64,000 bases of DNA. It comes from Pomphorhynchus laevis (lineage: Eukaryota > Acanthocephala > Palaeacanthocephala > Echinorhynchida > Pomphorhynchidae). Positions 39,193-51,320 of this stretch are shown one piece after another. Where the stretch lies: contig WNNJ02002132.1 in assembly GCA_012934845.2 (NCBI GenBank), positions 1-64,000 of the forward strand. Reading direction: 5' to 3'. A model generated the notes under the pieces. The model did no database searches. It was not told the DNA's origin and saw only the letters and a program-made list of their open reading frames with translations. Within the stretch, counting starts at the first letter, position 1, and each line of letters opens with the position of its first letter. Both the position numbers and the translations under genes were made by a program.

Positions 39193-41640
39193 CATATATC
39201 AAGACGATATTACTCGATTTATCCCTAAGCACATCTACACCCACTTTACTCCTTACATACCACGTCACTCCTCTTCATCTCAAGGTCTTTTAACCCTAGT
39301 GAAAAGCTCCTTAAGATCATCCCTCCTGTTAAACTACTCTTGTCCAGCCCTATCTTGTTTAGCAATATCACTTTGTAAGAACGGTAAGCGTATAAGCATA
39401 GCCAATGTCTATATTCGGCTAGGATAAATTCACAAGAACCGTGACCTCCTGGATCGAATATTGGGGAGCGGTTATGACATGTTACTTGGTGACTTCAACG
39501 ACAGAACTGGTCGTTGGATTAATGCAGCACTCCGCAGAGCAAGGATCGACTATCTTATTCATAAACCACCTTCCCCACCTTTCATTGCTCTACAACAAAT
39601 TCTCTCCTCGACATGTTACTGTTACATAAGATGTGGTTGTTGAAACCCATTTGCACTGAGCAGTCGCGTCAACACCAGACCACCTCTCATGACCTAATTC
39701 GCTGGCGGCTAGAAGCGATACGTTGCTTAGAAGAAGGTTTCACTTTGACCCTATTAGAGTGGCCTTCTTTCAGGCAGCTATCCAACTCTTCCCCAGAATT
39801 GGAATTGAGAGTTTGACCGGATTTAATTCCTACCTCTTATCGCAAGCTACCGCGATCCTATCGATTACCTATAAAGGGCGAATATAAATCCTACTCCAAC
39901 AAAGCTCAAGGTCCTAGCTAAAATGTTACACCTTCCCAATCTCTCTGTTTCCGCAAGACAGATCATCTGGAATGAATACTGGAGCTCTAGATATAGGCTC
40001 CAGCTGAGCAGGGATAGGACAAGCATTGATCACCTATACCCTTCTCAGGCTTCCTTCTGGAAGATATTCAAGAATGAGAAGTTTGTCTGCTGGAAGGATA
40101 GATCCTTGGTTTGGATTGGTAGCATAGGCCTTGACAAAGTTTTAGAGCAGTCACTTTCCTTACATAATTATGGAACCACTCAATCTCCCCAACCAATTCC
40201 GCCTTGGTGTGACTTCAGGAGTAGGGACTTATCTGTTACAGATATCCTTAACTCCTGGGGACCACTCCCGGGCACCTCCAAATCCCACGCGCCACTCTTC
40301 ACTCGTATCTGTCTGCTTTTGACATACAGTCAGAGAAAGGAGGTCGCCATCACAATGCTATTTGCCTCCCCATCCGACATAGCGGACATCAACATCAGCC
40401 GTCGAGTTTTTTACTTAAAAAGAGATTAATCACTTGTCCTAAAGATCTGTGGCCCATCTCGATTCAAAACGCCCTCATATCCATCTACGAGAAAGCGCTT
40501 GCGCGTAGAATTTGCGTTCATTTATGTAGGCGTAATTTGATCCCACCGAGTTTTCATGGGTTTGTCAAAGGGCACTCGGTCCATTCAGCAATTGGTGAAG
40601 TGCATCAGTTTTGTTAGAATAATAGACATCAGCTTGCTGTGGATGTTTTTCTTGACTTTTAGCTGCATTTGACCGGATCTCCATTCCCTTCGTTATCTCC
40701 TCTCTCAGGTCCCTCGGGTTGCCTGCGAGAATTGTTAACAGGGTGGAGATATTGTTGTACACCAAGCGGTTCTACTATGAAGACGACCCTGATGCGCGTC
40801 AGTTCTACCCTATTACGGGTGTACCTCAAGGATCCCCACTTTTTCCTATCTTATATCTTGCTGCCTCCATTAATCTATTCAAAATATTTTAACGTGATCA
40901 ACGTCTTGTGGTGTACGCTGATGACACCACAGCCCTGTTCTCTGGACGCAGGTGCAAGGATGTAATCTCCGACATCAGTCGTTTCTTTTTAAGATTAAAA
41001 GATCAGTTGCCCCTATCCAATCTTATTTTAAACTCCTCTAAATTGCAAGTGGAAGTCTTTCATGGCGTTCCTTCCACCAAAAAGAAACTTAAGAGATTAG
41101 CACTCTCTGCACTCTCCTCCATTTTGCAGCATCAACCACTCCCCATCTTCACGAGTCGAGTAAAATATCTAGGGTTCATCGTTACGTTGAATTGGTCAGC
41201 GAAAGCTGACCTGGATAGACTTAAACGTATCCTGAAGAAAGTTAGGCGGGCTCTGAAACGGGTCCAGCATCTGTCATTGAATGGGATAACCCAAATGCGC
41301 CTCTGGGGTACTCGGGCTATCTCGGGATTAGTCTTCCTCTCACGAGGACGTCCCCCAGAACAAAGACTAAGGTTTCTCAAGCTTCTTATCTCGAGATTAC
41401 CAACCATAGTCCGCCTTGACTGGACTCTTAGGTGTGTAAGAGACCCCGAATGGTTCAGTCAGAGGGCGGCGCGCTGGTGCGGCCAAGGTGCTCAGATCCC
41501 TCTGGATTTGAGGCCGTGAATATGTTGAAGATTTCAAAATACACGTCGTGAACGTCTTCTATTTAAAGTTGTCTTTTGCATGTTTCTGTTTCTTAAAGTT
41601 TTTATCGGTTATATAGTTATTAATAAAACCCTTATTTATT
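39193..41640 (+). mobile_element. LINE A, third copy, 5'-truncated
   Basis: It begins inside the ORF2 endonuclease (DITRFIPKHI) and keeps GDFNDRTGRWINA near 39490, the linker, a broken motif A, PITGVYLKDPHF-type altered motif B, and the intact C-terminal part VVYADDTTALFSG to a stop at 41519. The 3' UTR ends with ATAAAACCCTTATTTATT near 41640. Several frameshifts and stops lie between 39420 and 40900. It shows the full ORF2 C-terminus (ending in AQIPLDLRP), which the near-intact copy has lost. Confidence 0.88.
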
Positions 41641-41859
41641 ATTGTTGTTGCAACATTTTTCGCTGTTTATATTGCATTTTCTACATTACGGAATTTACGA
41701 TCAAGCACGAATATTATTATTAAAAAGCAGACATAAGCTCACAATTAGTTATATGGCAAAAAAATAGAATTTATGGAGGAAGCTATGCCCCCCAACTAAA
41801 TGGACCAAAATACAAATCAGCGACACTAGAATACATGTACTACAAATAAAACTTATGAT

Positions 41860-42215
41860 ATAATAAATGATGTTGTCGCAAAACGACTAATAGATATTCC
41901 TGACAAACTCCGCCCAACAACCGTAACAACTGGGAGGTTTTACTTCCGAAAATCCACAAGCAGCAAAAACCTTGCCAAGCAGGCCAATAATTGGTAGCAT
42001 TGCAACATTAACAGAAGAAATGTCAAAATATATGCACAAACTCCTACAACCGTTAGTAAGAACTATGAATAGCAATTTAAGAAATTCATTGGATTTTGTT
42101 AAAAAGATAAGAAATACGGATATACATCCTAATGACATAATGTTCACAAGGGATGTGGAATCACTCTATACACCGATTCCGCACGATATAGGAATTGATT
42201 ACGTTTAACGAGCAA
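41860..42215 (+). mobile_element. PLE reverse transcriptase fragment, subfamily 1
   Basis: KLRPTTVTTGRFYF, then RPIIGSIATLTEEMSKYMHKLLQPLV and FTRDVESLYTPIPHDIG give the finger and motif A region of a PLE reverse transcriptase in broken frames. It stops at motif A and is followed directly by a different PLE fragment that restarts from an earlier part of the RT. It is a fossil. Confidence 0.75.
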
Positions 42216-42227
42216 TGCAACTAGGAT

Positions 42228-43705
42228 GAAATAGTGGACAACAAAAATTGTTATCAAGAAAGCGGATAAAACTGGCCATGTTGTAGTATGGATTAAAACA
42301 GATTATCTCAATGAAGGATACCGACAACTAACGACTGAACCCTACATCGAAGTTAATGAAAAATACGGCGATAGGGTGAACACGCAGTATCAAATATAAT
42401 ACGAAACACATTCGACGATATTGAAGAATGCAAGAAAGTGACAGTTAAATAACCACTATGCGGCAGATTTTATCTTCTCATTAAGACACATAAATCAGAT
42501 GCTATATACAAAGGTCGCCCAATAGTGAGCTATTGCCAGACAGCAACAGAAAACATCGAAGTATATTAGTAAAATATTGAATAACATCATAATAAATGAA
42601 AACACGTGTCTACGAAGCACTGATCACTTCTTTTTAGAATTTGAAAAATAAAAGAGTTCATTCCAGATCGCGCTTCACTAGTGACTCTTGATGTTGTACA
42701 ATTATACACGTCTATACTTAGTATAGATGGCATCCAAGCATTATCAATGTACTCAAACAAAACAACTTCCCAGATTGAGAAACTGAGAGAATAGAACGTT
42801 TAATACATACTGTGCTCAAAGAAAATGTGTTTACCGTTGATAACCGATATTGGCAACATGTTGATGGTACAACAATGAGGACATCAATGTCACCCGCATA
42901 TGCTAATCTATTTATGGCCAGTTTAAAAAACATATAATCGGAAAGACTATCAATAAACCAACTTGGTGGCGAAGTTACATCGACGATGTCATCTTTGTGT
43001 GGCCACACGGTAAACCAGAACTGTTGAAGTTTGTTGATTACCTTAATAACAACTCAAGTGTAAAATTCACGTGTGATCACGAGTCTACTGAAAACATTCA
43101 TTATCTGGATGTCTATATAAAGAGTATTGGCAAGAAAATGGATAACCACAGTGTATCGAAAACCTGAATTTGTTCCAGCATATATACATGCGCGCAGTGG
43201 CCGTAGAGCGGAACATTATATTTAATGAATTTCTAAGATGTAGAAAAATCTGAGCACTGATCGGTCGTTTGAAGAAGCTGATGTGCAAATAAGCAACAGT
43301 ATCACGCTACAATAAGAAATATCGCTCGAGATTTGCAAACAATAAGGAATATCGGTCGAGATTTTCAAACCGTGTATCGAAAAAAGACGATTCATTAAAA
43401 GAAACAGCGTTTCATCGATGATATATTTTTCAAACAATAATCATATCTTAATGAGCACACTTATAGTGTATAAAAGACCACAAAAACATGAAAAGAAAAG
43501 AAAACTATTGGATAAGTCAATTAATGACGGATGCTGATGGGTTGAATCCTGATCACGACTGCCATTTGCCCTAAAATAAAAATGCGATAATTTTCAAATT
43601 AAGAAACAAAATCCAATACTTCCGGATATCGTGTATACGCTTTACATCACTTTTTCAAAAGATGCAAAAACTGTAACTCTTAAGAAGCTCTGTGAGCGAA
43701 ACGTC
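42228..43705 (+). mobile_element. PLE fragment, subfamily 2 (RT) with hammerhead at its end
   Basis: Plus-strand blocks appear in PLE order: VIKKADKTGHVVV, FYLLIKTHK, GRPIVSYCQT, SLVTLDVVQLYTSI (motif A), QHVDGTTMRTSMSPAYANLFMA (motif B), SYIDDVIFVWPHGKPE (motif C) and HYLDVYIK. Many breaks separate them. A hammerhead-like motif closes the element at 43679-43705. A canonical PLE of the Poseidon/Neptune kind is likely. It is a fossil. Confidence 0.75.
43679..43705 (+). ncRNA. Near-complete hammerhead motif of a canonical PLE
   Basis: CTTAAGA, A, stem II GCTC/GAGC (loop TGT), GAAA, CG, T, C. Only one base of the CTGANGA box differs (G5 to T). It follows the RT remains at the element end, matching the known location of hammerheads in Penelope-like elements. 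Confidence 0.45.
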
Positions 43706-43725
43706 AGACTAAAATGTAAGCTTTT

Positions 43726-43955
43726 AATCCTTATTCTGATACAACGTCTGTTATTTATTAGTCAATTCATAAAAATGATTTTTATTTTAAATTTCAATTT
43801 TTTATTTTAACTTGATTTAAATTATAAAAAATCTAAAAACAATTATTAATTTTATTATTTAATTATTAAATGTTGATTTAGCATTATTATTATGTTTTGT
43901 TTATTTTATAATTATATCAAATGCGTAGACTCAGTTAGCTGATTTGATTTAAATA
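43726..43955 (+). mobile_element. Naiad PLE 3' terminal fragment
   Basis: Starts with CTTATTCTGATACAACGTC and ends with GACTCAGTTAGCTGATTTGA, matching 27425-27644. It directly abuts the canonical PLE end. Confidence 0.88.
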
Positions 43956-44228
43956 AAATTTAGTTATCTCTATTCGGTCATACATATAGACAAGGTTTAA
44001 ACCGGAATAAGTAGTGAAATTTTATTTTAATGCGTTTTGGCTAACTGCCTTGTTTACAAAAATTGTATAATTTATCTATCTAATTTTTAGGCTTAAAAAA
44101 TAGAGATAAAATAAAATAAGATGCATTGGTCGGATTAAGTGTTTAGAGTGCGTTTCGATTACTTTTGTGATATTGTACAGATATTAGTAATTCCTCACGA
44201 TTCATAATGAAACTCAGGTGCAAAACAA

Positions 44229-44775
44229 ATCAGCTAACTGAATCTACGTATTTAATATAATTAAAAAATAATAATGCTAAATCAAAATTCAATAATTAAA
44301 TAATAAATAATTATAAATAATAAATAACTGTTATATTATAATTATAATATAACTTATGGTACGGCCACGCTATCCGCGCAAGCGAACACCAACTATTAAA
44401 TGAGTCCATCGCCGTGACAGTGGATGGAAAGCGTCCGATAGGAAGACTGAAACTACGATGGATGGACGTCATACGTCAAGATTTGATAAGTGTTGGACTG
44501 TAAAATAAAGACGCCCTCGATAGAGCCAAGTGGAGGCAACTCTCAAATGCCGCGGACCTCGTCCCTACACAGGAAAGACGCTAAAGAAAAAGAAGAATAA
44601 ATAATTGTTATATAATATTTTATATAATTTATATCAAGTTAAAATAAAAAATTGAAATTTAAAATAAAGTCAATTTTGACGAATTGACTAAGAAATAACA
44701 TGCGATGTATAAGAATAAGGATTAGAGATCATCAGAATGAACTGCTATGCTATCAGGTTTCAGCCCCTATTCCTC
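44229..44775 (-). mobile_element. Naiad PLE 3' end, split by an RTE insertion
   Basis: The reverse complement of the Naiad terminus (AATCAGCTAACTGA) starts near 44229. The homology stops near 44345 and resumes at 44594 with AATTGTTATATAA, TTATATCAAGTTAAAAT and GTCAATTTTGACGAATTGAC, then the structured UTR with CTGATGA (minus strand, near 44720). The gap is filled by an RTE fragment. It is a fossil. Confidence 0.8.
44349..44593 (+). mobile_element. RTE LINE 3' fragment inside a Naiad
   Basis: Encodes GHAIRASEHQLLNESI, VTVDGKRPIGR, RWMDVIRQDLISVGL and KWRQLSNAADLVP, the C-terminal end of an RTE protein, with one stop. It finishes with AAAGAAAAAGAAG. It is a relative of, but not identical to, the fragment at 730-1206. 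AATAAATAA occurs on both sides and may be the target duplication. Confidence 0.8.
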
Positions 44776-45785
44776 AAAAGAAATAATTTGGCTTGCTGTG
44801 TCTATACCACATATGGACAACTGGCTCGCGGGCCAAATCTTGCTTGCCAACGTTTTCATTCGGCCTTTGCTAGAATTTGAATCTGATAAATACGTATTAA
44901 CTAAATATGCCCCTCGATAATATTGACTTTGAGTAATATAAATGTTAATATTGATGATCTCGTTTTTTAAGTTTCAAATATATATTCTCATTAATTCTAT
45001 ATTTTATAAAGCTGTTTGCTTGATCTTAAAATTATTACATTTTATAAATAAGTCCTACCCTTCAGTTCAGAAGAATATGAAATATGGCCCTAAAGTGCTC
45101 AAACCCTGCTCTTGACATTCTAGTAATTCACTAATTAAAGCCCAAATGTTTATCCTTTGATTACGAGGTTACTGCATTTCTCACAGAATTCCAAATAGAA
45201 TGTATTTTTATAAAGTGTGGTTTGCAAAAAAATAGTGTAACACTACGTTCCAATAGTCAAAGGTGGCTACAACTGATTTAAAAGCCATCCTGCTAAGAAA
45301 CTGATACAGCTAAATTGTCTTAAAATATCAGCCTGTTCATTAACATTTTGCAATGTCTTAAGGACATCAGCCTATCTTAAAGTATTTCATTATTTCCATA
45401 ATATGATGGTATAACATCACATGATAATAATAAGCAAAACAATTACATACTTTTACAACAGATGTATCGTTTCTAATCATTAATATGTAATTGTTATATT
45501 ATTAGATTAATGATAACCGTTAGATGTTTACTTCTTTTGTGTTCACTTCACTCTTACTAAAGAGGACAGCTTTGGCAAATGTGGCTAATATTTTATTTTC
45601 AGATTTGGTTTATGGATGTTAACTTTTTTGTTTTTATTTAATAAATGCACTTGCTAACACTTTTACCATAACCGAAAGACACAATATAAACAATAATAAA
45701 GATTTTCTAAATACAAAAAACAGAACATGATAAATAAATTAGTTTAATCATCAAAATGAAAACATCTCTTAGTAGAACAACACAT
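44776..45785. other. AT-rich spacer without recognised gene
   Basis: Nothing recognisable on either strand. Confidence 0.5.
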
Positions 45786-45789
45786 GTGA

Positions 45790-46930
45790 TTCATTGAATT
45801 ATCTTCTCCACTGCCAGGCCATTGGGATTATATCCATCCAGCCTACACCAGTGCGCCGCCTTCCCTCTAAAGCACTCAGGGTATTTCACATACCCGATGG
45901 TCAAGTCGAGGGGTATTATAGTAAGTAATCTCGAGATGCGGAGCTTCAGAAATCTTGATATTTGTTCTGGGGGACGTCTTCTAGAAAAGAAGACCAATCC
46001 CGAGATTGCCCAGGTACCCCAAAGGTTTACCTGAGCTTTCTCACATAATGACATATGCTGGGCCCGTTTTAGGGTCCATCTAGCTTTCTTTAGTACACTT
46101 TTGAATTCAATGAAGTCTGGTCCGGTCGACCATTTAACCATAATGGTACATTCCAAGTATTTTATTCGATGTGTAAAAGTAGGGAGTGGTTGATTATTCA
46201 ATATGGAATATAGAACTGAAATTGCATGTCTCGTTAGTATTTTCTTTGTCGAAGGTGTACCATTAAATATAACCACCTGCGATTTATATGAGTTGAGAAT
46301 AAGATTCGACGTGGTTAACTAGCCTTTTAATCTTAATAAGAAGCGGCTGATGTCCAAGACTACATTTATGTGCCCGCGTCCAGATAACAGGGATGTAGTA
46401 CCATCAGTGCAGAAGCACCTCCCGAGTTCTACTGAATGATGTTCAGTGAAAATGGGTCGAAATTACTTCCCATTGCACTGATGTAACTAGAATGGCAGCA
46501 GAACTCACTAGTCAGATTCAATGGGAAGTTACACTTCCGACTTCCGGCCCTACTAATGAGACCACCGGCCGCTTCTTGTCCGGATGGATAATTACCATCA
46601 TTTCCGTGCTGTATACTCTACTCCTTCCCCTGCTTATGTACCTTCATGGGTGCTACAGTGCTCGTGGGGGAGCGTCTTTATGTGGAATTCTTCAGTGGGT
46701 GTGTCGATTGAGTAGTGAGAGCCGTAGTTAACGCATTCACTAGATTTTTAATAATGGTCTCCATGGCCGCAAATTTGGCAATCATCTGGAGTTCTAGAGC
46801 TTTGTTAGCTTCATCGACAGGAGGAATTGGGGCAGCATTATGTGTGAAATAGGTGGTCATTTTCTTACAAGAGGAACTCAGATGCCGACCCTGCAATGAG
46901 TATAAGTAAAATTATTGGATTTGATTAACT
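45790..46930 (-). mobile_element. LINE A, fourth copy, internally deleted
   Basis: From 46930 down, the minus strand holds an ORF1 C-terminal part (46678-46896, with LELQMIAKFAAMETIIKN), the ORF1/ORF2 junction (GGTGCTTCTGC near 46410), then jumps to the last third of ORF2 (45791-46276, with RRRPPEQISRFLKLRISRLL). The central endonuclease and RT core are missing. It is a divergent member of the family. Confidence 0.75.
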
Positions 46931-47454
46931 GTATTCTCATATTATACTCTAAGAAGGGGTTGGAGGCTGATTTCGAGAGGAGGAGTGCATTCTCTGATGT
47001 TGAACAAAGCTATGTGTAAGTGCCTGTGTCTCTTACCCTTGATAAACCTGAGATTTTTAATATTATAGTTTCTTTCCAGTGCCGCGATGCCCTCAGCGTC
47101 AACCTCTGATGTGATGTTTGATATTTTACAGAAGCCAAAATAGGTAAATATGAAACAGTGGCTTTATGATCCAGATTCTCTTTTGCAAATTTGATATATA
47201 TTGATCGGCAAGGCCAAAGACAAGAATGAGATACGGTAATTATTGACTGCTATTTTTGTAAAGTTTAAGATAACTATATTTTTGTATCTAGATATAAATG
47301 ATCTCAGTAATTCGAAAAACGTGTCCCTAGAAATTGAAAGAATAGGTGAAACTGAGACGAGGTGAGCAAGTTTCTTTACAGCGGTAGCTCAGCTGGATCA
47401 TCATCCCATTTACCATTCAAAATTAAATTAAATAGCCCTCCACGCCGTGGATCG
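46931..47454. other. Spacer between LINE A copies
   Basis: Nothing recognised. A tRNA-like phrase at 47380-47400 was considered and rejected. Confidence 0.45.
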
Positions 47455-49661
47455 GTTGAGCCCTACAACCGATCCACCATGCCGCCTTCCGACTGGACTA
47501 CCCAGGGTCTTTCACCCCTCCGAAGAATCCAATCGGCGCAGACTATGCTGGGTAAAAGAGAGACGAAGAGCTTAAGAAACCTTAACCTTTGCTCAGGGGG
47601 ACGTCCTCTCGAAAAGAAGACTAATCCCGAGATAGCTCAGGTGCCCCAAAGGCGTACCTGGGTTTTCCCTTTCAACGACAGATGCTGAGCCCGTTTCAGG
47701 GCCCACCTAGCTTTCTTCAGGATACGTTTGAGTCTATCCAGGTCAGCTTTCGCTGACCAGTTCACCGTAACGGTGAACCCCAGGTATTTTACTCGACTTG
47801 TGAGTGTGGGGAGTGGTTCAGAGGCAATTATGGAGGAGAGCGCAGAGAGTGCTAATCTCTTAAGGTTTTCCTTTGTTGCAAGGGTGCCATGAAAGACGAC
47901 CACCTGCGATTTGGCGGAGTATAAAACAAGATTGGATTTGGGTAACTGGTCTTTTAATCTTAAAAAGAAGCGGCTGATGTCAGAGACTACGTCTTTACAC
48001 CTGTGTCCAGTGAACAGCGCTGTGGTGTATTAGCGTACACTACTAGACGTTGTTCGCGTTTAAATATTTTGAATAGGTTAATGGAGGCAGCAAGATACAA
48101 GATTGGAAAAAGTGGGGAACCTTGAAGCACACCCGTAATATGGTAGAACTGACGCGCATCAGGGTCGTCTTTATAGTAAAATCGCTTGGTATACAGCAGG
48201 ATTTCCACCTTGTTCACAATTCTCGCAGGCAACCCGAGGGACCTGAGAGAAGAGATCACAAAAGGAATGGAGATGCGGTCAAATGCAGCAGAAAAGTCAA
48301 GGAAAACATCTACAACTAAACGATAGATATTATCCCGACAAAACTGATGCACTTTACCAATTGCTGAATGGACCGAGCAACCTTGAACGAACCCCTGAAA
48401 ACCTGCAGGGATCAAATTATGCCTACTTAAATGGTTGCGGATTTTACGCGCAAGCACTTTTTCGTAAATTGATACGAGGACATTTTGAATCGAAATAGGT
48501 CGCAGATCTTTAGGACATGATTAGGATTTTACCTTATGAATAAAAACACGCTTACTAATATTGATGCCTGCTACATCAGATAGGGAGGCTAGAAGCATTG
48601 TGACGGCTATCTCTTTTCTCTGATCGGCTGTCAAAAGCTGACAGACTCGATAAGAAAGTGGAGCGACGGATTTGCGGGTACCCGGAAGTGGACCTAAGAG
48701 TTGAGAATATATGTAGCAGATAGATCCCTACTCCTGAAGTTACACCAAGGCGAGATTGGTTGAGGTGATTGCGTGGATCCATAGTTGTGTAGAGCTAGTG
48801 ACTCCTCTAAAATGTTTTCAAGGCCTATACTACCGATCCAATCCAATGCCCTATCCTTCCAACAAACATACTTCTTCTTGAATATCTTCCAAAAGGAAGA
48901 CTAAGAAGGTTTAAGACGAGCAATACTCGTCCTATCTGTACTCAGCTGGAACCTATAACTAGTGCTCCAGTATTCATTCGAGAGAGCCTGTCTGGCGGAA
49001 ACAGAGAGATAAGGGAGGTTCAGCAATTTCGCTAGGATCTTGAGTTTCATCGGAGTGGGATTGTATATACGACCTTTATAGGTAGTTGATAAAATCTCGG
49101 TAGCTTGTGAAAAGAGGTAGGTATTAAATTCGGTAAGACTCTCATTTCCTATTGTGGGAAGAGTTGGATAGCCGCCTGGAAGAAGGCAACTCTGATCGGA
49201 TCAAAGTGAAACCTCCTTCGAAGCAACGTATCTTCCTCAATTCTCCAACGAATTTGGTCATTAGAGGTGGACAGTTGTTTGCGCGAATGCTCCGTACAGA
49301 TGAGTTTAAGCAACCACCTGGAGTGAAGCAGTAAAATGTCGAGGATTGAATTTATTGATGTGTAATGAAAGGTGGGTGACGGTGGTTTGTGAATAAGATA
49401 ACCGTTCCTAGCTCTGCAAAGTGACGCGTTGATCTAACGACCAGTTCTGTCATTGAAGTCCCCAAGTATCAGGTCATAGCCGCTATCAATAATACCATCC
49501 AGGATGTCACGTTTCTTGTGAATCTCCCTTGGACGTATGTAGACATTGGCTAGACTGAGGTGTTTACCGTTCTTACAGAGTGAAACTACCAAATAATACA
49601 TGGCTGGACACGAGTAATTTAAAAGGAGGGAGGACCTTAAGGAGCACTTAACTAAGGTCAA
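47455..49661 (-). pseudogene. LINE A ORF2 remnant
   Basis: The endonuclease fragment (49434-49661, LILGDFNDRTGR), RT (47987-48457, FLDFSAAFD and GVLQGSPLFP) and C-terminal part (47637-47903) are present in order. The catalytic YADD is lost. Many frame breaks occur in between. Confidence 0.8.
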
Positions 49662-50001
49662 GAGTCCTTGAGATGAAGAGGTGTGAGGTGGAGTTAGTAC
49701 GGAGTATAGTGGGAACAGATATGCTTTGGAATAAATCGAGTAATGTTCTGGAGGAGATGGATAGACCGCGTCTCCTGAAGGACTATAACATCTGCGTCTT
49801 TACCAGATAAAAGTCTAAGGGCAGAAGCACCTCCCGTATTTCACTGAAAAATATTCAGTGAAAAAGGCTCACGAGTACTCTTCATTGTGATGGTTTAGTT
49901 GGATGGGAGATTGCCTACCTAGACAGAGCTAGGTGCGGGAAGGTTGCCGCCACTGGCTCTATACAGGGTCGGTTCCCCCCTGGGCAATATCTTCATTTCC
50001 T

Positions 50002-51141
50002 CTATTTTTTCTGCCCCGAATCATCTTGCCGATCTTTATAGGGGAAACTGTATGGGCCGAAGCCCCCTCTTGTTGGACTCAGGCAGGCTATAGCAGCTGG
50101 AACTGTTGGATTCTTAACCATTGCTCCCAAGGCCATCTGTACTAGCCTTTCCATTTCTTTGTAGGACTCATCAGTTATAAGATCCACCATGCGCATGATC
50201 TCAGAATCCTTTATCCGAGAGGAGGCAACATTTGCGTATGATACCGTGGCCTTAGGATGCGGCTTGATGAAGGTATTTTTGTAACTTTTGAAGAAGGCTA
50301 CACTTCCTGCTCCAGGCAGGATGACTACCCCCACAGTTCTGACAGGAAGGGGTGGCAGTGCAACGAATGTCAGACTGAATTGAGTAGCAGCCTACCGAGC
50401 CACAAACCCCGTATAAAGAGGTCCCACTGCAGCTGGAGGCCCAATGCCCTCATTTGTGACAACTGCTGCAGTGGGGTATGTAAGCTCGTCTTTATCTATA
50501 ACAATAGAGCGAATATTAAAACTTAAGAAGGGGTTACATTTGGATTTCGCTAAACACTCGGCGATATCAACAGGAGCTGTACAGAAGCCTACAGGGATGG
50601 GGTTCTCATCCATGCCCATTATAGATCGGAACTGAGAAATACCGAACGATGATTCCAAAGTTATAATATCTTTGTCATCCAAAAAACAGGGAATATTAGT
50701 CATTTTCAGCATAGCAACAATAGGCTTCGCAGTCAGTTCACCCACCATACTCAGTAAGTCTAGATTTAAAAAACTCCACATAACTGTTGGCTAGATAGGA
50801 CGAGTCAAATGAAACCTTTATCTCCGTAGGATAACATTTTACACTATTAAATACTATTCTGTTTGGAAAATCCAAACAAAAATAATGTAAAAAAACGTTA
50901 CATAATTCCTGTCGTGGAATAGGTTTCTTTAGTTTTATGATGATCAAGTTTCTTAATTTAGGGATGGGGAAAGTACCTCCCCATCACCAGAAAACTTTAA
51001 AACATCACTAACCTTGACAGCATCGACGTATATCAAGGACTTCACCTGAACAATATATTTTTCCCTTTGTTCCATAGAGATTCCTTCCATTTTCGCTGTA
51101 AAAACTGGATTCTTTTGAAACGCTCCGACGTTTACACTCAT
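50002..51141 (-). pseudogene. LINE A ORF1 remnant
   Basis: Homologous to the 408-residue ORF1 of the intact copy. The N-terminus (MSVNVGAFQKN, SGDGEVLSPSLN), middle (MIIIKLKKPIPRQELCNVF, EIKVSFDSSYL) and RRM-like region lie in three frames, followed by degraded zinc-knuckle text and an ending with SYKEMERLVQMALGAM. It cannot make a full protein. Confidence 0.8.
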
Positions 51142-51149
51142 GTAATTTT

Positions 51150-51320
51150 TTATAATAAATAATAATAAGGATTTTATTAAATACATCAATAACCTATAAG
51201 TAGCATGCAAGAAAAAAACAGACAAGTCACAACATAGTCAGAAAAACGGCAGCACAACTTCGGTCTTCAACTATTCTTTGTCTTCTACTTTCTCTTCTAT
51301 GGCCTCAGGTCCAGGGAATT
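51150..51320 (-). mobile_element. 3' end of another LINE A, abutting the fifth copy
   Basis: On the minus strand CCTGGACCTGAGGCCATAGA (end of ORF2) is followed by a 3' UTR ending AATCCTTATTATTATTTATT near 51156. The next bases are the start of the fifth LINE A copy. The two are head to tail without unique DNA between them. Confidence 0.8.

Larger units (their letters stand above)
47455..51145 (-). mobile_element. LINE A, fifth copy, both ORFs present but broken
   Basis: The minus strand begins with ATGAGTGTAAACGTC near 51141, the homologue of the ORF1 start at 13871. ORF1 (51141 to about 49925) keeps an RRM-like part (LKMTNIPCFLDDKDI and PIPVGFCTAPVDIAE). ORF2 (about 49830-47460) keeps LILGDFNDRTGR, FLDFSAAFDRISIPF, VLQGSPLFP and VVYA. 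Several stops and frameshifts occur. It is 3'-truncated near 47455, inside the ORF2 tail. Its 5' end abuts the 3' tail of another LINE A. Confidence 0.88.

Noticed and set aside
47376-47400. tRNA-like phrase GCGGTAGCTCAGCTGG resembling a D-arm
   Set aside because: No acceptor stem, anticodon arm or T-arm can be formed around it, and the downstream sequence is the truncated tail of a LINE A.
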